DNA from: Aurelia coerulea
Lineage: Eukaryota > Cnidaria > Scyphozoa > Semaeostomeae > Ulmaridae
Length of the DNA stretch: 64,000 bases
NCBI GenBank assembly: GCA_039566865.1
Contig: CM076958.1
Location: 1,798,001 to 1,862,000, forward strand
Direction of reading: 5' to 3'
The translations under genes and the position numbers were made by a program. The notes below the pieces were generated by a model. The model was not told the origin of the DNA and did no database searches. It saw only the letters and a program-made list of their open reading frames with translations. Positions 45,601 to 49,837 of this stretch are shown here, piece by piece; position 1 is the stretch's first letter, and every line of letters starts with the position of its first letter.

Positions 45601-47184
45601 GAAATAACTAAGAAATTACCTGATTTACTGATTAGCAGTTTTGGATTTACCAAGCCAAATATACGAAATAAATAAAATATGAAATATGAAATATAATGTG
45701 TTTGTATTCTTTTTCAACATGGTGTCTTTAGGCCCCGAGCTCAAATTTTGAACATTCCGGCACCCAAACAAGACACTCTGCCCCCCCTCCAGCCAAACAA
45801 GAATGCCCCTGCAGTAACGAGCACACAAGAAAATTTAGTCTCTCCTTTCCCTTATCCTTTCCCTGGGCTCGTCGCTGCGGGGGCATTTTCGTATGTCTTA
45901 GTTTGAGAGGCGGAATGCTGTTATAGCTCAATTGCGATCCACAATTTGAACTTCACTTCGGGGTTTAATAAAGACAAGATGACGGAACAGCGTACAGACA
46001 CAATATTTGGCTTCGTAAGTAAGTCATCTCACTTCTTAGTTATTTCATGGGCAGTTTGGACATCACAACAACAGTGTCTAAACTGCTCATGGACCAAGAC
46101 TACTGGGAGCCCACTAAGTTTCGCTAGGTCATCTCAATATGCAGTAAAAATGAGGCTGAGGATAAAAGGGCAGATTTTTAATACAATAGCAACAGTTGCA
46201 TTTGATTGACACCTCATTTCAAAGCGATTAGCGACTGCAGACAAAGGAAATTCTCTCAACCATAAATTCAAAACAAACAAATCCGCAAATGTTTTTCTGA
46301 AACCCAAGTAGCTAGCGCGCTCGTTGTGCATTCCAAAACTTTTTCATAAGAGCAAATATGAGCATAGATCGAAAGAAGAAGCATATATCTACATACCTAC
46401 ATCGGGTATTTCATTTCTTTGGCTCAGAAGCCGATTGGGAGGCGATTCAATTCTCTTACTTTTGGGTGTAATTGAAACACTTACAGCTCAGCTTTTGAAC
46501 CAAAGAAATAAAATGCCCGAGGTAGATGTGTAAACATATCCTTCTTCTTTCGATATGTGCTCATATTTGCTCTTAAAAACAATTTCTGGAATGCACAGTG
46601 AGTGAGCTAGCTACCTGGGTTTCAGAGAAAATTTTGCGGCTTTGCTTGTTTTGAATTACTGGTTGATAGAATTTCCTTTGTCTGTGATCGCTAATCGCTT
46701 TGAAATGAGGTGTCAATCAAAACCAACTCGTGTTTAGTCTTACCAAATCTGTCCTTGTTGGTGAGAACGATATTTTCTGATAAATGAGAATGATGAAAGT
46801 ATGACCTTTCAATACTATATTATTAAGAAAAACATGGTGTAAGAAGGTCTGCAATTTGGTGACAAGCAAAAATCTGTTGCTGTTCTGGTTACATGATTTC
46901 GAAATTTGATGACGTAACAGCCTCATATACAATAAATGCCTCCATTCTGAAACTAACGAAGATATCGAAATATTTCCACCTTCGATTTACAGCAAAGAAC
47001 CCTAAATTTCATTTAAGCACTTTACTTGAAAGAAATTGTTATAAAGATTACACCCATCTTCTTAAAGATTTGAACCCTTCATCAATCCGTTTTTTTCTTT
47101 CTCCTTGCAGAAAGACTTGTAGATTTACAAAATCAAGTCTTTGATTTCTCATTGGCAGAAAGTGATGATGAGCATTATCCTTAG
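575..47184 (+). CDS. Multi-exon gene of unknown family, C-terminal part (12 exons)
   Basis: Twelve exons join in one open frame: 575-632, 7794-7909, 9871-9928, 13852-13995, 33251-33388, 35492-35553, 40751-40790, 41709-41884, 43219-43267, 44808-44875, 45269-45329, 47111-47184. Each internal exon is bounded by AG and GT, and all eleven junction phases match. The total is 1044 nt, giving 347 residues and a TAG stop. The first exon seen begins in phase 0 after an acceptor, so the protein starts upstream. No family was recognised. The product is hydrophilic. It has an acidic segment at residues about 30-49, a basic NLS-like patch (KKQKRSRK) near 305-312, an acidic C-terminus (ESDDEHYP) and ten Ser/Thr-Pro dipeptides. 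This suggests a disordered, proline-directed-kinase-regulated, possibly nuclear protein (inference). Introns reach 19 kb and are full of transposons. Extra alternative exons cannot be excluded. Confidence 0.8.
691..1785. mobile_element. Old TA-flanked MITE interrupted by a younger one
   Basis: The left end is CTGGGTGTCCCAAAAATTAC after a TA. The other end is recognisable near 1740-1780 (TTTTCAAACGGGAGTAC), as in the intact relative at 3254-3800. The element at 1129-1730 sits inside it. Confidence 0.5.
1129..1730. mobile_element. MITE with about 200-bp inverted repeats
   Basis: The ends CCGGGTGCGCCAAAATAAAC and its inverse are visible, and the arms match over roughly 200 bp. A TA flanks the left end; the right flank is TG, probably a mutated TA. 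Ends and target fit the Tc1/mariner type (inference). No transposase frame is present. Confidence 0.7.
2964..3172. repeat. Near-perfect 209-bp palindrome
   Basis: Arms of about 95 bp start CATGGGTAGTTAGACACTGC and end with the inverse. They are separated by a short loop around 3068. The mirror relation holds at both ends and at the inner GATATC pair (coordinates sum to 6136). It is a foldback-type element. A clean target duplication was not found. Confidence 0.7.
3254..3800. mobile_element. TA-flanked MITE (CCGGGT ends)
   Basis: TA at 3252 and 3801 bounds ends CCGGGTTTCCCAAAAAAGTA and its inverse. Inner sequence is shared with 691-1785 and with 44990-45190. No coding capacity. Confidence 0.65.
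5239..5433. repeat. Imperfect 195-bp hairpin
   Basis: Arms of about 90 bp contain GTAAATAAAGTAAAATATAA and its inverse, with few mismatches, around a centre near 5336. It is AT-rich and non-coding. Small frames on both strands here are a consequence of the symmetry. Confidence 0.6.
7794..7909 (+). CDS. Unknown gene, acidic exon
   Basis: The acceptor is TTTTGTTTCAG and the donor GTAAGT. The exon enters in phase 1 and ends in phase 0. It encodes an acidic stretch (FVEEEDAEDI, then NSDEDFVDQ), typical of a disordered protein-binding segment. Confidence 0.8.
8040..9530. repeat. Dispersed repeat copies around the 9.9-kb exon
   Basis: The stretch 9110-9530 matches 11400-11790 in the same orientation. 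Shared landmarks are an ACGATGCCA stretch, CTACCCCATGG, paired CATCTAATGTTA-like motifs, and GTCAAACCGACCAGT. An inverted fragment lies at 8040-8140. Unknown element, probably non-autonomous. Confidence 0.5.
8291..8884. mobile_element. MITE, CAGGGTGTCCC ends
   Basis: The ends are CAGGGTGTCCCAAAAATG and its inverse. Long inverted arms match the copy at 28716-29311 along their length. The right flank is TA and the left flank is degraded. Confidence 0.65.
9871..9928 (+). CDS. Unknown gene, exon with two Ser-Pro sites
   Basis: The acceptor is a run of eight T followed by GCAG, and the donor is GTGATC. It reads SPRESPKLLSKLQEIK in phase 0 and ends in phase 1, which fits the next exon. Confidence 0.75.
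10336..10935. mobile_element. TIR element (GAGCTC ends) with a nested tiny hairpin
   Basis: Terminal inverted repeats of over 90 bp run from GAGCTCAAATTTTTCAAATC inward, including a GTGTAAAATT motif and its inverse. Relatives occur at 14075-15560, 35963-37040, 38360-38490, 46790-47085 and 55665-56000. An 83-bp hairpin is inserted at 10442. Confidence 0.6.
10442..10524. mobile_element. 83-bp TAGCCTG hairpin with 9-bp target duplication
   Basis: The ends TAGCCTGAGATCAGGC and GCCTGATCTCAGGCTA are exact inverses. TTTGCTGTA flanks both sides (10433-10441, 10525-10533). The unoccupied form of the target is seen in the related elements (ACTTTGCTGTAAATCTGCC). Confidence 0.8.
11400..11790. repeat. 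Second copy of the 9.1-kb dispersed repeat
   Basis: Same orientation as 9110-9530, with substitutions and small indels. It contains CTACCCCATGG and GTCAAACCGACCAGT landmarks. No coding region recognised. Confidence 0.5.
13852..13995 (+). CDS. Unknown gene, Lys-rich exon
   Basis: A pyrimidine-rich acceptor ending CTTGCTGCAG is followed by 144 nt entered and left in phase 1. It encodes a Lys/Glu-rich start (EMDKKDKEKK), a middle with SFSRCISEITQ, and an Arg-rich end. The donor is GTGAGC. A 19-kb intron loaded with nested transposons follows. Confidence 0.75.
14473..15498. mobile_element. 1.0-kb MITE with NotI-rich inverted repeats
   Basis: Ends TACCGTGGCTGATTTGGAAA and the inverse extend into arms of more than 110 bp. 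These are rich in GCGGCCGC and flanked by the 6-bp direct repeat CAAAAT (14467-14472, 15499-15504). It is inserted into an older copy of the GAGCTC-ended family (about 14075-15560). No transposase frame. Confidence 0.75.
16300..17270. repeat. 160-bp tandem repeat array, left
   Basis: The landmark TAGGATACAGACCCC or a close variant recurs at 16381, 16541, 16701, 16861 and 17021, exactly 160 bp apart. A sixth, degenerate unit follows. The fifth carries a 47-bp hairpin insertion. Each unit includes a TTTTTAGACTGGGGTAC motif. Confidence 0.85.
17049..17095. mobile_element. 47-bp TAGCCTG hairpin with 8-bp target duplication
   Basis: The ends TAGCCTGCGTGCAGA and TCTGCATGCAGGCTA are near-exact inverses. 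AGAATTGC flanks both sides (17041-17048, 17096-17103). Neighbouring 160-bp units show the uninterrupted site, so the insertion limits are unambiguous. Confidence 0.85.
17800..18002. repeat. Split direct repeat, internal copy of right end
   Basis: Matches 24049-24251 over 203 bp, starting GAAAACGATGCAATCC; one C/T difference noted at 17996. The 91 bases at 17709-17799 separate it from the terminal repeat. Confidence 0.85.
18002..18122. repeat. Split direct repeat, internal copy of left end
   Basis: Matches 17588-17708 base for base over 121 bp, starting TTAATACTTACCAGC. It abuts the other internal repeat (17800-18002) with a 1-bp overlap. Confidence 0.85.
18400..20760. repeat. Satellite of 42-bp units built on GGCACCATGGCC
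   Basis: Each 42-bp unit contains two GGCACCATGGCC cores with spacers such as GAAAACAT and AACATACTAC. Variants with 9-bp spacers still sum to 42. The array is regular at 19.4-20.6 kb and degenerate at the edges. The period is a multiple of three, so most frames on both strands stay open; these long frames are not evidence of a gene. Each core also matches the Kozak context. Confidence 0.85.
20840..20940. repeat. T-rich low-complexity tract
   Basis: Runs of T broken by single G, C or A (TTTATTTATTTATTA and longer T runs) directly border the satellite. Read on the minus strand it is an A-rich tract downstream of the recombinase remnant. Confidence 0.6.
20975..21331 (-). pseudogene. Tyrosine recombinase C-terminal remnant
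   Basis: The 118-residue frame contains HSFRMGAATAAA, the His-x-x-Arg box of tyrosine recombinases, followed by LGRWSSEACQAYTK. The latter holds the Gly-Arg-Trp motif and the candidate nucleophilic Tyr. This is the typical C-terminal third of recombinases of DIRS, Ngaro and Crypton elements. The N-terminal catalytic Arg region is not recognisable upstream, so the copy is incomplete. An acceptor-like CTTACCTTGCAG precedes the frame on this strand. It lies in the split-direct-repeat element and would have catalysed its circle integration. Confidence 0.75.
22012..22220 (-). pseudogene. DIRS-type reverse transcriptase remnant, frameshifted
   Basis: Two pieces read in different frames on the minus strand. 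Positions 22220-22125 give a segment with LGLRLPDEKLLKV. Positions 22099-22012 give SLIALLQHCGQAIV followed by GKPFLRRLLD. Together they resemble the end of the DIRS/Ngaro reverse-transcriptase domain, where an RLPxEKL motif precedes SLIGxLxHAxxVV..GRxFLRR (family knowledge from memory). The catalytic aspartate region was not recognised. Frameshifts and stops show decay. It supports the DIRS assignment of the surrounding element. Confidence 0.6.
22738..23525. repeat. Degenerate tandem repeat with GGGCTCAT/GAGTCCC motifs
   Basis: Units of roughly 75-95 bp recur, each holding GGGCTCAT, then an ACTTGAGTCCC-like motif, then TTGCTCATC.ACTTGAG. The GGGCTC and GAGTCCC parts can pair, so each unit may form a small hairpin. 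No coding frame is conserved. Confidence 0.55.
24476..25070 (+). other. Unrecognised open stretch in the 11-kb TIR element
   Basis: Overlapping plus-strand frames of about 68-82 residues cover 24476-24980. One contains CSICQEASNECQ and YACRQRPGY, a Cys-spaced pattern that might be a zinc-binding remnant. I do not recognise a family. It lies in the part unique to the 11-kb element, so it could be what is left of its transposase (inference). Confidence 0.25.
25328..26222. repeat. Inverted repeat pair inside the 11-kb element
   Basis: The stretch around 25355-25445 (GGGAGCTATACACGGGAGAG, then GCGATGTGATATGCG) recurs inverted at about 26125-26210. About 700 bp of undefined sequence separates the arms. 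This may be another small nested TIR element. Confidence 0.5.
26330..27235. repeat. 160-bp tandem repeat array, right (inverted)
   Basis: Reverse complement of the units at 16300-17270, recognised by GTACCCCAGTCTAAAAATAG and GTATCAAACTGTG at regular spacing. It gets more degenerate toward 26300. With the left array it forms the long subterminal inverted repeats of the 11-kb element. Confidence 0.8.
28716..29311. mobile_element. Complete TA-flanked MITE (CAGGGTGTCCC ends)
   Basis: TA flanks both ends. The ends are CAGGGTGTCCCAAAAAAATT and its exact inverse, and the inverted arms are about 250 bp. The copy at 8291-8884 is the same family. The small frames are arm sequence, not genes. Confidence 0.8.
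29360..29660. repeat. Retroelement-like fragment ending in a minisatellite
   Basis: The stretch 29360-29560 (CAGTTTCAGTTTCAG, then GAATTACTTAAAGGAGGA) is shared with 38865-38985. It is followed by about five tandem copies of CTAATCGAGGAGAGAGCCCC. The GAGAGCCCCCC motif also occurs at the SINE near 39575. Confidence 0.55.
29880..30330. repeat. Three tandem units of about 160 bp
   Basis: GTGCACTGCACTGTTA recurs near 29936, 30097 and 30255. The intervening sequence is shared (TTGCCGACAAAAGTTTCATC). A diverged related stretch lies at 28310-28430. Non-coding. Confidence 0.65.
30529..30592. mobile_element. 64-bp TAGCCTG hairpin with 9-bp duplication
   Basis: The ends TAGCCTGTGGACAGG and CCTGTCCACAGGCTA are exact inverses. 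The flanks are GGGCCAGGA (30520-30528) and GGGTCAGGA (30593-30601), one mismatch. Confidence 0.75.
30977..31030. repeat. TAGCCTGCGTGCAGACT hairpin
   Basis: The left arm TAGCCTGCGTGCAGACT and right arm AGTCTGCACGTAGGCT enclose a short AT-rich loop. It is the same family as 17049 and 40882, but I cannot define a clean target duplication. Confidence 0.6.
31064..31470. mobile_element. Complete TA-flanked MITE (CAGTA..CCCGCAAATAAG ends)
   Basis: TA at 31062 and 31471. Left end CAGTAAGTACCCGCAAATAA; right end inverse with a few changes. It gives the uninterrupted size (407 bp) of the family broken at 17321-24385. Confidence 0.75.
31833..32045. mobile_element. 213-bp MITE with 8-bp duplication
   Basis: Inverted ends CAACCTCGTCCC and its inverse continue into GGGCCTTTTGTCATATTG-like arms. 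CTTTCAAC flanks both sides (31825-31832, 32046-32053). An 8-bp duplication is typical of hAT elements (inference). It is inserted in a relative of the MITE at 36060. Confidence 0.75.
32387..32470. mobile_element. Partial copy of the CAGTA-ended MITE family
   Basis: A left end CAGTAAAACCTGCATTAAAG with internal AAGAACC motifs is visible. The right end was not found. Confidence 0.4.
32528..32990. mobile_element. TTAA-flanked MITE
   Basis: The inverted ends start AGGACAAGTCCGGGGTTGGT and are flanked by TTAA. The element sits inside a copy of the AACAAGGACAG MITE family, whose intact relatives read GCTCTTAAAAACAATTTC there. TTAA duplications are typical of piggyBac or Kolobok elements. Partial copies lie at 5866 and 42910. 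Confidence 0.7.
33251..33388 (+). CDS. Unknown gene, exon after the giant intron
   Basis: The acceptor is TTATTTCTAG and the donor GTAACT. The 138-nt exon is entered and left in phase 1. It encodes a segment containing EIPLPRIYLRTRSENG and two Ser-Pro sites (SPDM, SPLN) next to an Arg cluster. Confidence 0.8.
33567..34006 (-). mobile_element. LINE 3' end fragment with (AAT)n tail
   Basis: The minus strand encodes the tail typical of a LINE reverse-transcriptase ORF: YDLRCSDKLQLPKAKTTC, then GKKVWETLPPELKNSDS and a FKRLIK. A 3' UTR and a trinucleotide repeat at 33567-33612 follow, as in CR1/L2-like elements. Its 3' UTR (TTTAAAGTTGG and CCAACTATTTACAA) matches the copy near 42150. It is 5' truncated. 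Confidence 0.7.
35492..35553 (+). CDS. Unknown gene, short exon
   Basis: The acceptor is TTCCTTCATAG and the donor GTAAGT. The 62-nt exon is entered in phase 1 and left in phase 0, and encodes DFKDECFLKDGAKEAAANFK. Confidence 0.75.
35689..35932 (+). mobile_element. LINE 3' end fragment with (ATT)n tail
   Basis: The plus strand reads NLWRGLPLHIKESRSVEYFK, then FWNISCNCRLCKDF and a stop. This is a short piece of the C-terminal tail of a LINE reverse-transcriptase ORF, like that at 33713-34006. A trinucleotide repeat at 35905-35932 ends it. Confidence 0.65.
35963..37040. mobile_element. GAGCTC-family TIR element split by a MITE
   Basis: The outer ends match the element at 10336 (GTAAAATTCTATTACATTTT and its inverse at 36995). 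The inner boundary AAAGGTACTTTGCG / CTTTGCTGTAAATCTGCC is interrupted at 36060-36664 by a TA-flanked MITE. The outer element is therefore the older. Confidence 0.6.
36060..36664. mobile_element. TA-flanked MITE (CTGGGTGTCCC ends)
   Basis: TA at 36058 and 36665 flanks ends CTGGGTGTCCCAAAAAAATT and ..TTTTGGAACACCCGG. The inverted arms share CTCAAAGCACCAATACCAAC. A related, more decayed copy lies around 31650-32300. Confidence 0.7.
37886..38360. mobile_element. AACAAGGACAG-family MITE, right end lost
   Basis: The left end AACAAGGACAGATTTGGTAA and the internal stretch with GTGCATTCCAGAAGTTG match the family. The right end is cut by a fragment of the GAGCTC family (38360-38490). Confidence 0.6.
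38507..38600. repeat. Short minisatellite AAAATTGGTAAGGTG
   Basis: Four imperfect units of about 22 bp around AAAATTGGTAAGGTGTG. Note that each contains GGTAAG, a donor-like motif, in the sense orientation of the host gene. Confidence 0.6.
39008..39060. repeat. (CAA)n microsatellite
   Basis: CAACAACAACAGCAACAGC continues as mostly CAA triplets to 39057. Confidence 0.8.
39520..39713 (-). mobile_element. SINE with tRNA-like head
   Basis: Read on the minus strand from 39713, GTGGGTATAGCTCAGTGGTA (A box) is followed about 40 nt later by GGTTCGAGT (B box). The anticodon stem does not pair well, and unrelated sequence follows that is also found near 28525 (ATCAATAGCAATAACTACGA inverted). This fits a tRNA-derived SINE rather than a working tRNA. 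Confidence 0.55.
39799..40415. mobile_element. TA-flanked MITE with about 300-bp inverted arms
   Basis: TA at 39797 and 40416. The ends CCGGGTGACCGAGAAAAAAG and their inverse continue nearly to the middle, so it is almost a full hairpin. A right-end fragment of a relative lies at 44700-44726. Confidence 0.75.
40751..40790 (+). CDS. Unknown gene, 40-nt micro-exon
   Basis: The acceptor is TTTCTAATTTCAG and the donor GTATGA. In phase 0 it reads AFDQHSVTESHKK and ends in phase 1. It is supported mainly by splice signals and phase continuity on both sides. Confidence 0.65.
40882..40942. mobile_element. 61-bp TAGCCTG-family hairpin with 8-bp duplication
   Basis: The arms (TAGTCTGCGTGCAGACTCAA, then CTCCTC, with the inverse) pair almost completely. 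ACATATCT flanks both sides (40874-40881, 40943-40950). It lies 92 bp after the donor of the 40-nt exon. Confidence 0.8.
41250..41472 (-). mobile_element. SINE with class-II tRNA-like head
   Basis: On the minus strand, GAGTGGCCGAGCGGCTTAA (A box of a Ser/Leu-type tRNA) is followed by a long variable region and GAGTTCAAATTCC (B box). The body includes ACGTCCCTTCCGAAGGACGG in plus orientation, with a 3' tail near 41250. The CCA-stem is not restored, so a functional tRNA is unlikely. Confidence 0.55.
41709..41884 (+). CDS. Unknown gene, longest exon
   Basis: The acceptor is CATTATACAG and the donor GTAAGA. This 176-nt exon encodes about 59 residues, including a Pro-rich PAGPLPLWMHEA, then an acidic and Asn-rich stretch (STNENSSNDDVN). 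It enters in phase 1 and ends in phase 0. Confidence 0.8.
42147..42412 (-). mobile_element. LINE 3' end fragment
   Basis: The minus strand reads FRGSLLWNNLKDEIKELPS, then ASFKRKIKTW and a stop. This is the C-terminal tail of a LINE ORF. The 3' UTR shares TTTAAAGTTGG and CCAACTATTTACAA with the fragment at 33613-33700, so both are one family. Confidence 0.65.
43219..43267 (+). CDS. Unknown gene, 49-nt exon
   Basis: The acceptor is CTTTATCAG and the donor GTAAGT. Two AGs lie 2 nt apart (43218, 43220). Only the first keeps the frame with the following exon; the second leads straight into a TAA. It encodes RNQENRSTKTGLAKSN. Confidence 0.7.
43675..44195. mobile_element. Adjacent inverted repeats with a 138-residue frame
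   Basis: A hairpin at 43675-43815 (TTATTAAACGATTAC, then GGTCCATGCTGGAAAATATT and inverses) abuts a second inverted pair (TTTATTATATGGC at 43814 and inverse near 44180). The minus strand between them is open for 138 residues (44181-43765). It carries no domain I recognise, and the frame runs into the hairpin. Probably a non-autonomous element. Confidence 0.45.
44221..44697 (-). mobile_element. LINE 3' end fragment
   Basis: The minus strand reads LSYLGPKIWNSLPSELKSAT, then NSFKHKIKDQF. This is the end of a LINE reverse-transcriptase ORF, followed by an A/T-rich 3' region. It is truncated by a MITE end at 44700-44726. Confidence 0.65.
44808..44875 (+). CDS. Unknown gene, exon with Tyr-Thr-Pro site
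   Basis: The acceptor is TTTCATTGTAG and the donor GTTAGT. In the only frame without a stop it encodes KPCQSDYNEDIIKIYTPVKE and ends in phase 0. Confidence 0.75.
44990..45192. mobile_element. MITE right-half fragment
   Basis: Matches the right half of 3254-3800 (GCTTCAAAACCAGGCAGC to TTTTTCAAACAGGAATAC), ending in a CCCGG-type terminus. It lies just upstream of the exon at 45269. Confidence 0.5.
45269..45329 (+). CDS. Unknown gene, basic exon with NLS-like patch
   Basis: The acceptor is TTAATTACCAG and the donor GTAAGC. It encodes GKKQKRSRKLTPAKATSPSL, a monopartite nuclear-localisation-like cluster next to Thr-Pro and Ser-Pro sites. It ends in phase 1. Confidence 0.75.
46160..46758. mobile_element. 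AACAAGGACAG-family MITE, near full length
   Basis: It runs from a degraded left end (GGGCAGATTTTTAATACAAT) to the right end CCAAATCTGTCCTTGTT. Internal stretches GTAGCTAGCGCGCTCGTTGT and CTTCTTCTTTCGATATG are typical. It shows the uninterrupted centre into which the 11-kb element inserted elsewhere. Confidence 0.65.
46790..47085. mobile_element. GAGCTC-family fragment beside the last exon
   Basis: GATTTACAGCAAAGAACCC, then ACACCCATCTTCTTAAAGAT are shared with the right ends at 10855-10935 and 36930-37030. The fragment ends about 25 bp before the acceptor of the terminal exon. Confidence 0.5.
47111..47184 (+). CDS. Unknown gene, terminal exon with stop
   Basis: A long pyrimidine tract ends CTCCTTGCAG. 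The exon is entered in phase 1 and encodes RLVDLQNQVFDFSLAESDDE, then HYP and TAG. The joined reading frame closes exactly here, which supports the whole exon chain. Confidence 0.8.
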
Positions 47185-47758
47185 TATTGAATGACTATGG
47201 TATCGCATTGCAACAAATTTAAAGTGGGATGTCATAAAACTGTTTGGTTTGCAGTTCGACAATCACACATGTAAACAGATGTGAAATACAACAGATAACT
47301 TGTGAAAACTACCTATAATTCTTTGTGAAATGCTGCTGGAATTGAAATCTGAAATGATGTGATATTCCGATTGCTCTTACGACACTAGAAAGTTGACTCA
47401 GGTATCCAAGTTAAATTTTCAGATTAAACAAGGGCGCCTACCTTACCTTGTAGAACTGTGTTTATTCTCAGTACTATTTTCGTGAAGTAGCACACGGAGT
47501 AATTGATTTCCTCTTATTCCGTGTATGACATAAGAAAACTAAAACAAATTTTCTTAGTTACAGGGATTTTTCAAATTCTAACGTCTGTTAGTGTTGACCA
47601 ATCAAAATTCACGCTGTCTGGTTCCCTGTGATCATTTCGTATAACATTTGATCTCGTATTACATCAACACCGGAATTTGAAACCACAAAATTGTTGTTAC
47701 GTCATTTTGACTTTTACAGGACTGACTCTGTGTACTGGGTCACGAAAACAGTGCTGGG

Positions 47759-47764
47759 AATAAA
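47759..47764 (+). terminator. Possible polyadenylation signal of the unknown gene
   Basis: This is the first AATAAA on the plus strand after the stop at 47184, implying a 3' UTR of about 580 nt. An ATTAAA near 47424 is an alternative. No transcript evidence is available. Confidence 0.3.
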
Positions 47765-49089
47765 TACCGTTTCTACAAGGCAGGCGCCCTTGATTAAAGC
47801 AGCTATCTTCGAGGTGTTTCCGGAGTGCTTCTTTGGTACGCTCGGATGTGAATAACAATAAACACCCGCGTATTCCCGCGTGTAGGAACGAAAATTTTGG
47901 AAGTAAGCCTGGGTTCTTGCTTAATGAATACAATGGATTGGTTCTTATCAAATAGGGTTTAATTTGGTAATTTCCGCATGTATGTTCTTAATCCACTAGG
48001 CTCTTATACGCAGGTGCTTCCTGTACTATGAAGTGACAAAACGTTACTCGTTCAGACGATCTATTTTACTGTTATTTTACCTGTGAATTTTGATACCAAC
48101 AAGGCGTAGCGCCAGAAATCCTCCAATAGAAGGGCCGCAACTTCCGGCAGGGGGGGGGCTAAAATGACAAAAAAACCTTTTTAAACGTCATGTTTTTCTA
48201 AATTTTACGTTCAAATTAAATCAAAATTTCTCTCTTACTCTCGGGGGGAGGCTAAATGCTTGCGACGGAGGGGCTGCAGCATCCTGTCCCTGCCCTGGCG
48301 CCATTCCTGATACCAACTGATGAAATCTTGAAGCTGTAATTAATCAGTATAACGTCCTGCATTGAATTGTCACATTATCAGTTCTGTATGCAGATTTTGG
48401 ATCAGTTTATAAGATCTTCCAAAATATGTAGCTTATTTTGCTTCGGCGTATAGTCTAACGAATCAACGAATCATACTGAAGCTTTCAACTCGAGAGAACA
48501 AACCTCTTTGGCCTAAGATTATCAGTCTCGTTGAATACCCGGTGGGCCAACAAAAGTTAATATGTTTGGCGGGCTGTGGAGTAAAACATACGTGGTCGAT
48601 ATTCGGAACTGAAATGTTGATCTATAAGTTAAGGGCTGCACTTTCCCAAGTCTATTTCGTCAACTGTAATAAGTCTATCTGAATTTCCCTTCAATTTTTT
48701 TTTACAAAATAGACTTGGGGCAAGTCTAGTTAAGGGTTAACTTAGATGAGAACACTTTGCTTGGTAAAAATACTCATGTTTAAGACACAGAAATTAGAAA
48801 AATGTCTAATGAGGAGTTTGTATGGGAATCAAGAATTCCACCTTCCATTCTGGTCCATGATTTACTTGTCATTGAAATTCTTTTTCTGAGACTGATAATT
48901 GTATTGAATCTAAAGTTCAATGGCAAGTAAATCATGGACCAGAATCAAAAATGGAATTCTGGCTCCAAAGCAAACCCCTTACCAGTATTTTCCTAATTTC
49001 TTGGTCTAAAAGATGAGTGATTTTTCCAAACAAGTTTTTCACATCTAAATTAGCCTTTGACTGATAAATTAACACTTAAATTTTGAATA

Positions 49090-49517
49090 CAGTAAGAACC
49101 CACAAAATAGAAATCAGTTTTTTCAAAACAGCCTGTTTAGTTTCTTGTCAAAAGGGGATTAATCTGCAAACAGGCTGAATGGTTTCTTATTTCATGGTTA
49201 AGAAACCTTCAAATCTTTAAAGAAAACCCAGAGCAAACGCTATTGAATAGTATTTTCTTGTTACGTAGCATTATCTTCAAATTTGCTCAATTAATGCCAA
49301 GTATTCTGTAGATGGAGATGCTTTTGCACGGAATCTCTAACAAATGATTAGCACCTGATTTTAACAAAAATTACTAAACATGAATTTATTTAGGATCCTC
49401 CTATTGGAAACCTTCCTAAAATCAGGCTGAGAAGTTTCTTATATGAGGACAGCTTTTCTCAGAAAAATCAGCCTGAGGTTTCTTATAGAGTGGTTTCTAT
49501 TTTGCGGGTTCTTATTG
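49090..49517. mobile_element. Complete TA-flanked MITE (CAGTA..CCCACAAA ends)
   Basis: TA at 49088 and 49518 flanks ends CAGTAAGAACCCACAAAAT and inverse. Internal AAATCAGCCTG motifs also appear inverted. Same family as 31064-31470. Confidence 0.75.
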
Positions 49518-49807
49518 TATCGGCCACATCCTTCTTATTCCACAGCCCGCCGAACGTGATAACTTGTTTTTAACTTATCTGGTAGAATAATCTGTCGTTG
49601 AGCTAGCATTCAAAATCAATTTTTTCCACAATAGTGTATGTCTTCACGTCGTATGTAAATATGTATCAACCATTCAATAAGTTAGGAGGAATTTAATGAT
49701 CAACTACGATAATGAATCTTCAGTTTTCTTCACAATTTTCTCATCTTCTTGCTGTTTTCCACACCGTGGGGGTACTTGACTTTAATTTGTACGCAGTCGT
49801 TTCCATC

Positions 49808-49837
49808 TAGCCTGCGTGCAGACTCAACTGATTCCCT
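49808..49837. mobile_element. 30-bp TAGCCTG remnant with 8-bp duplication
   Basis: Starts TAGCCTGCGTGCAGACTCAA, then loses the second arm. TTTCCATC still flanks both sides (49800-49807, 49838-49845). Confidence 0.65.
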
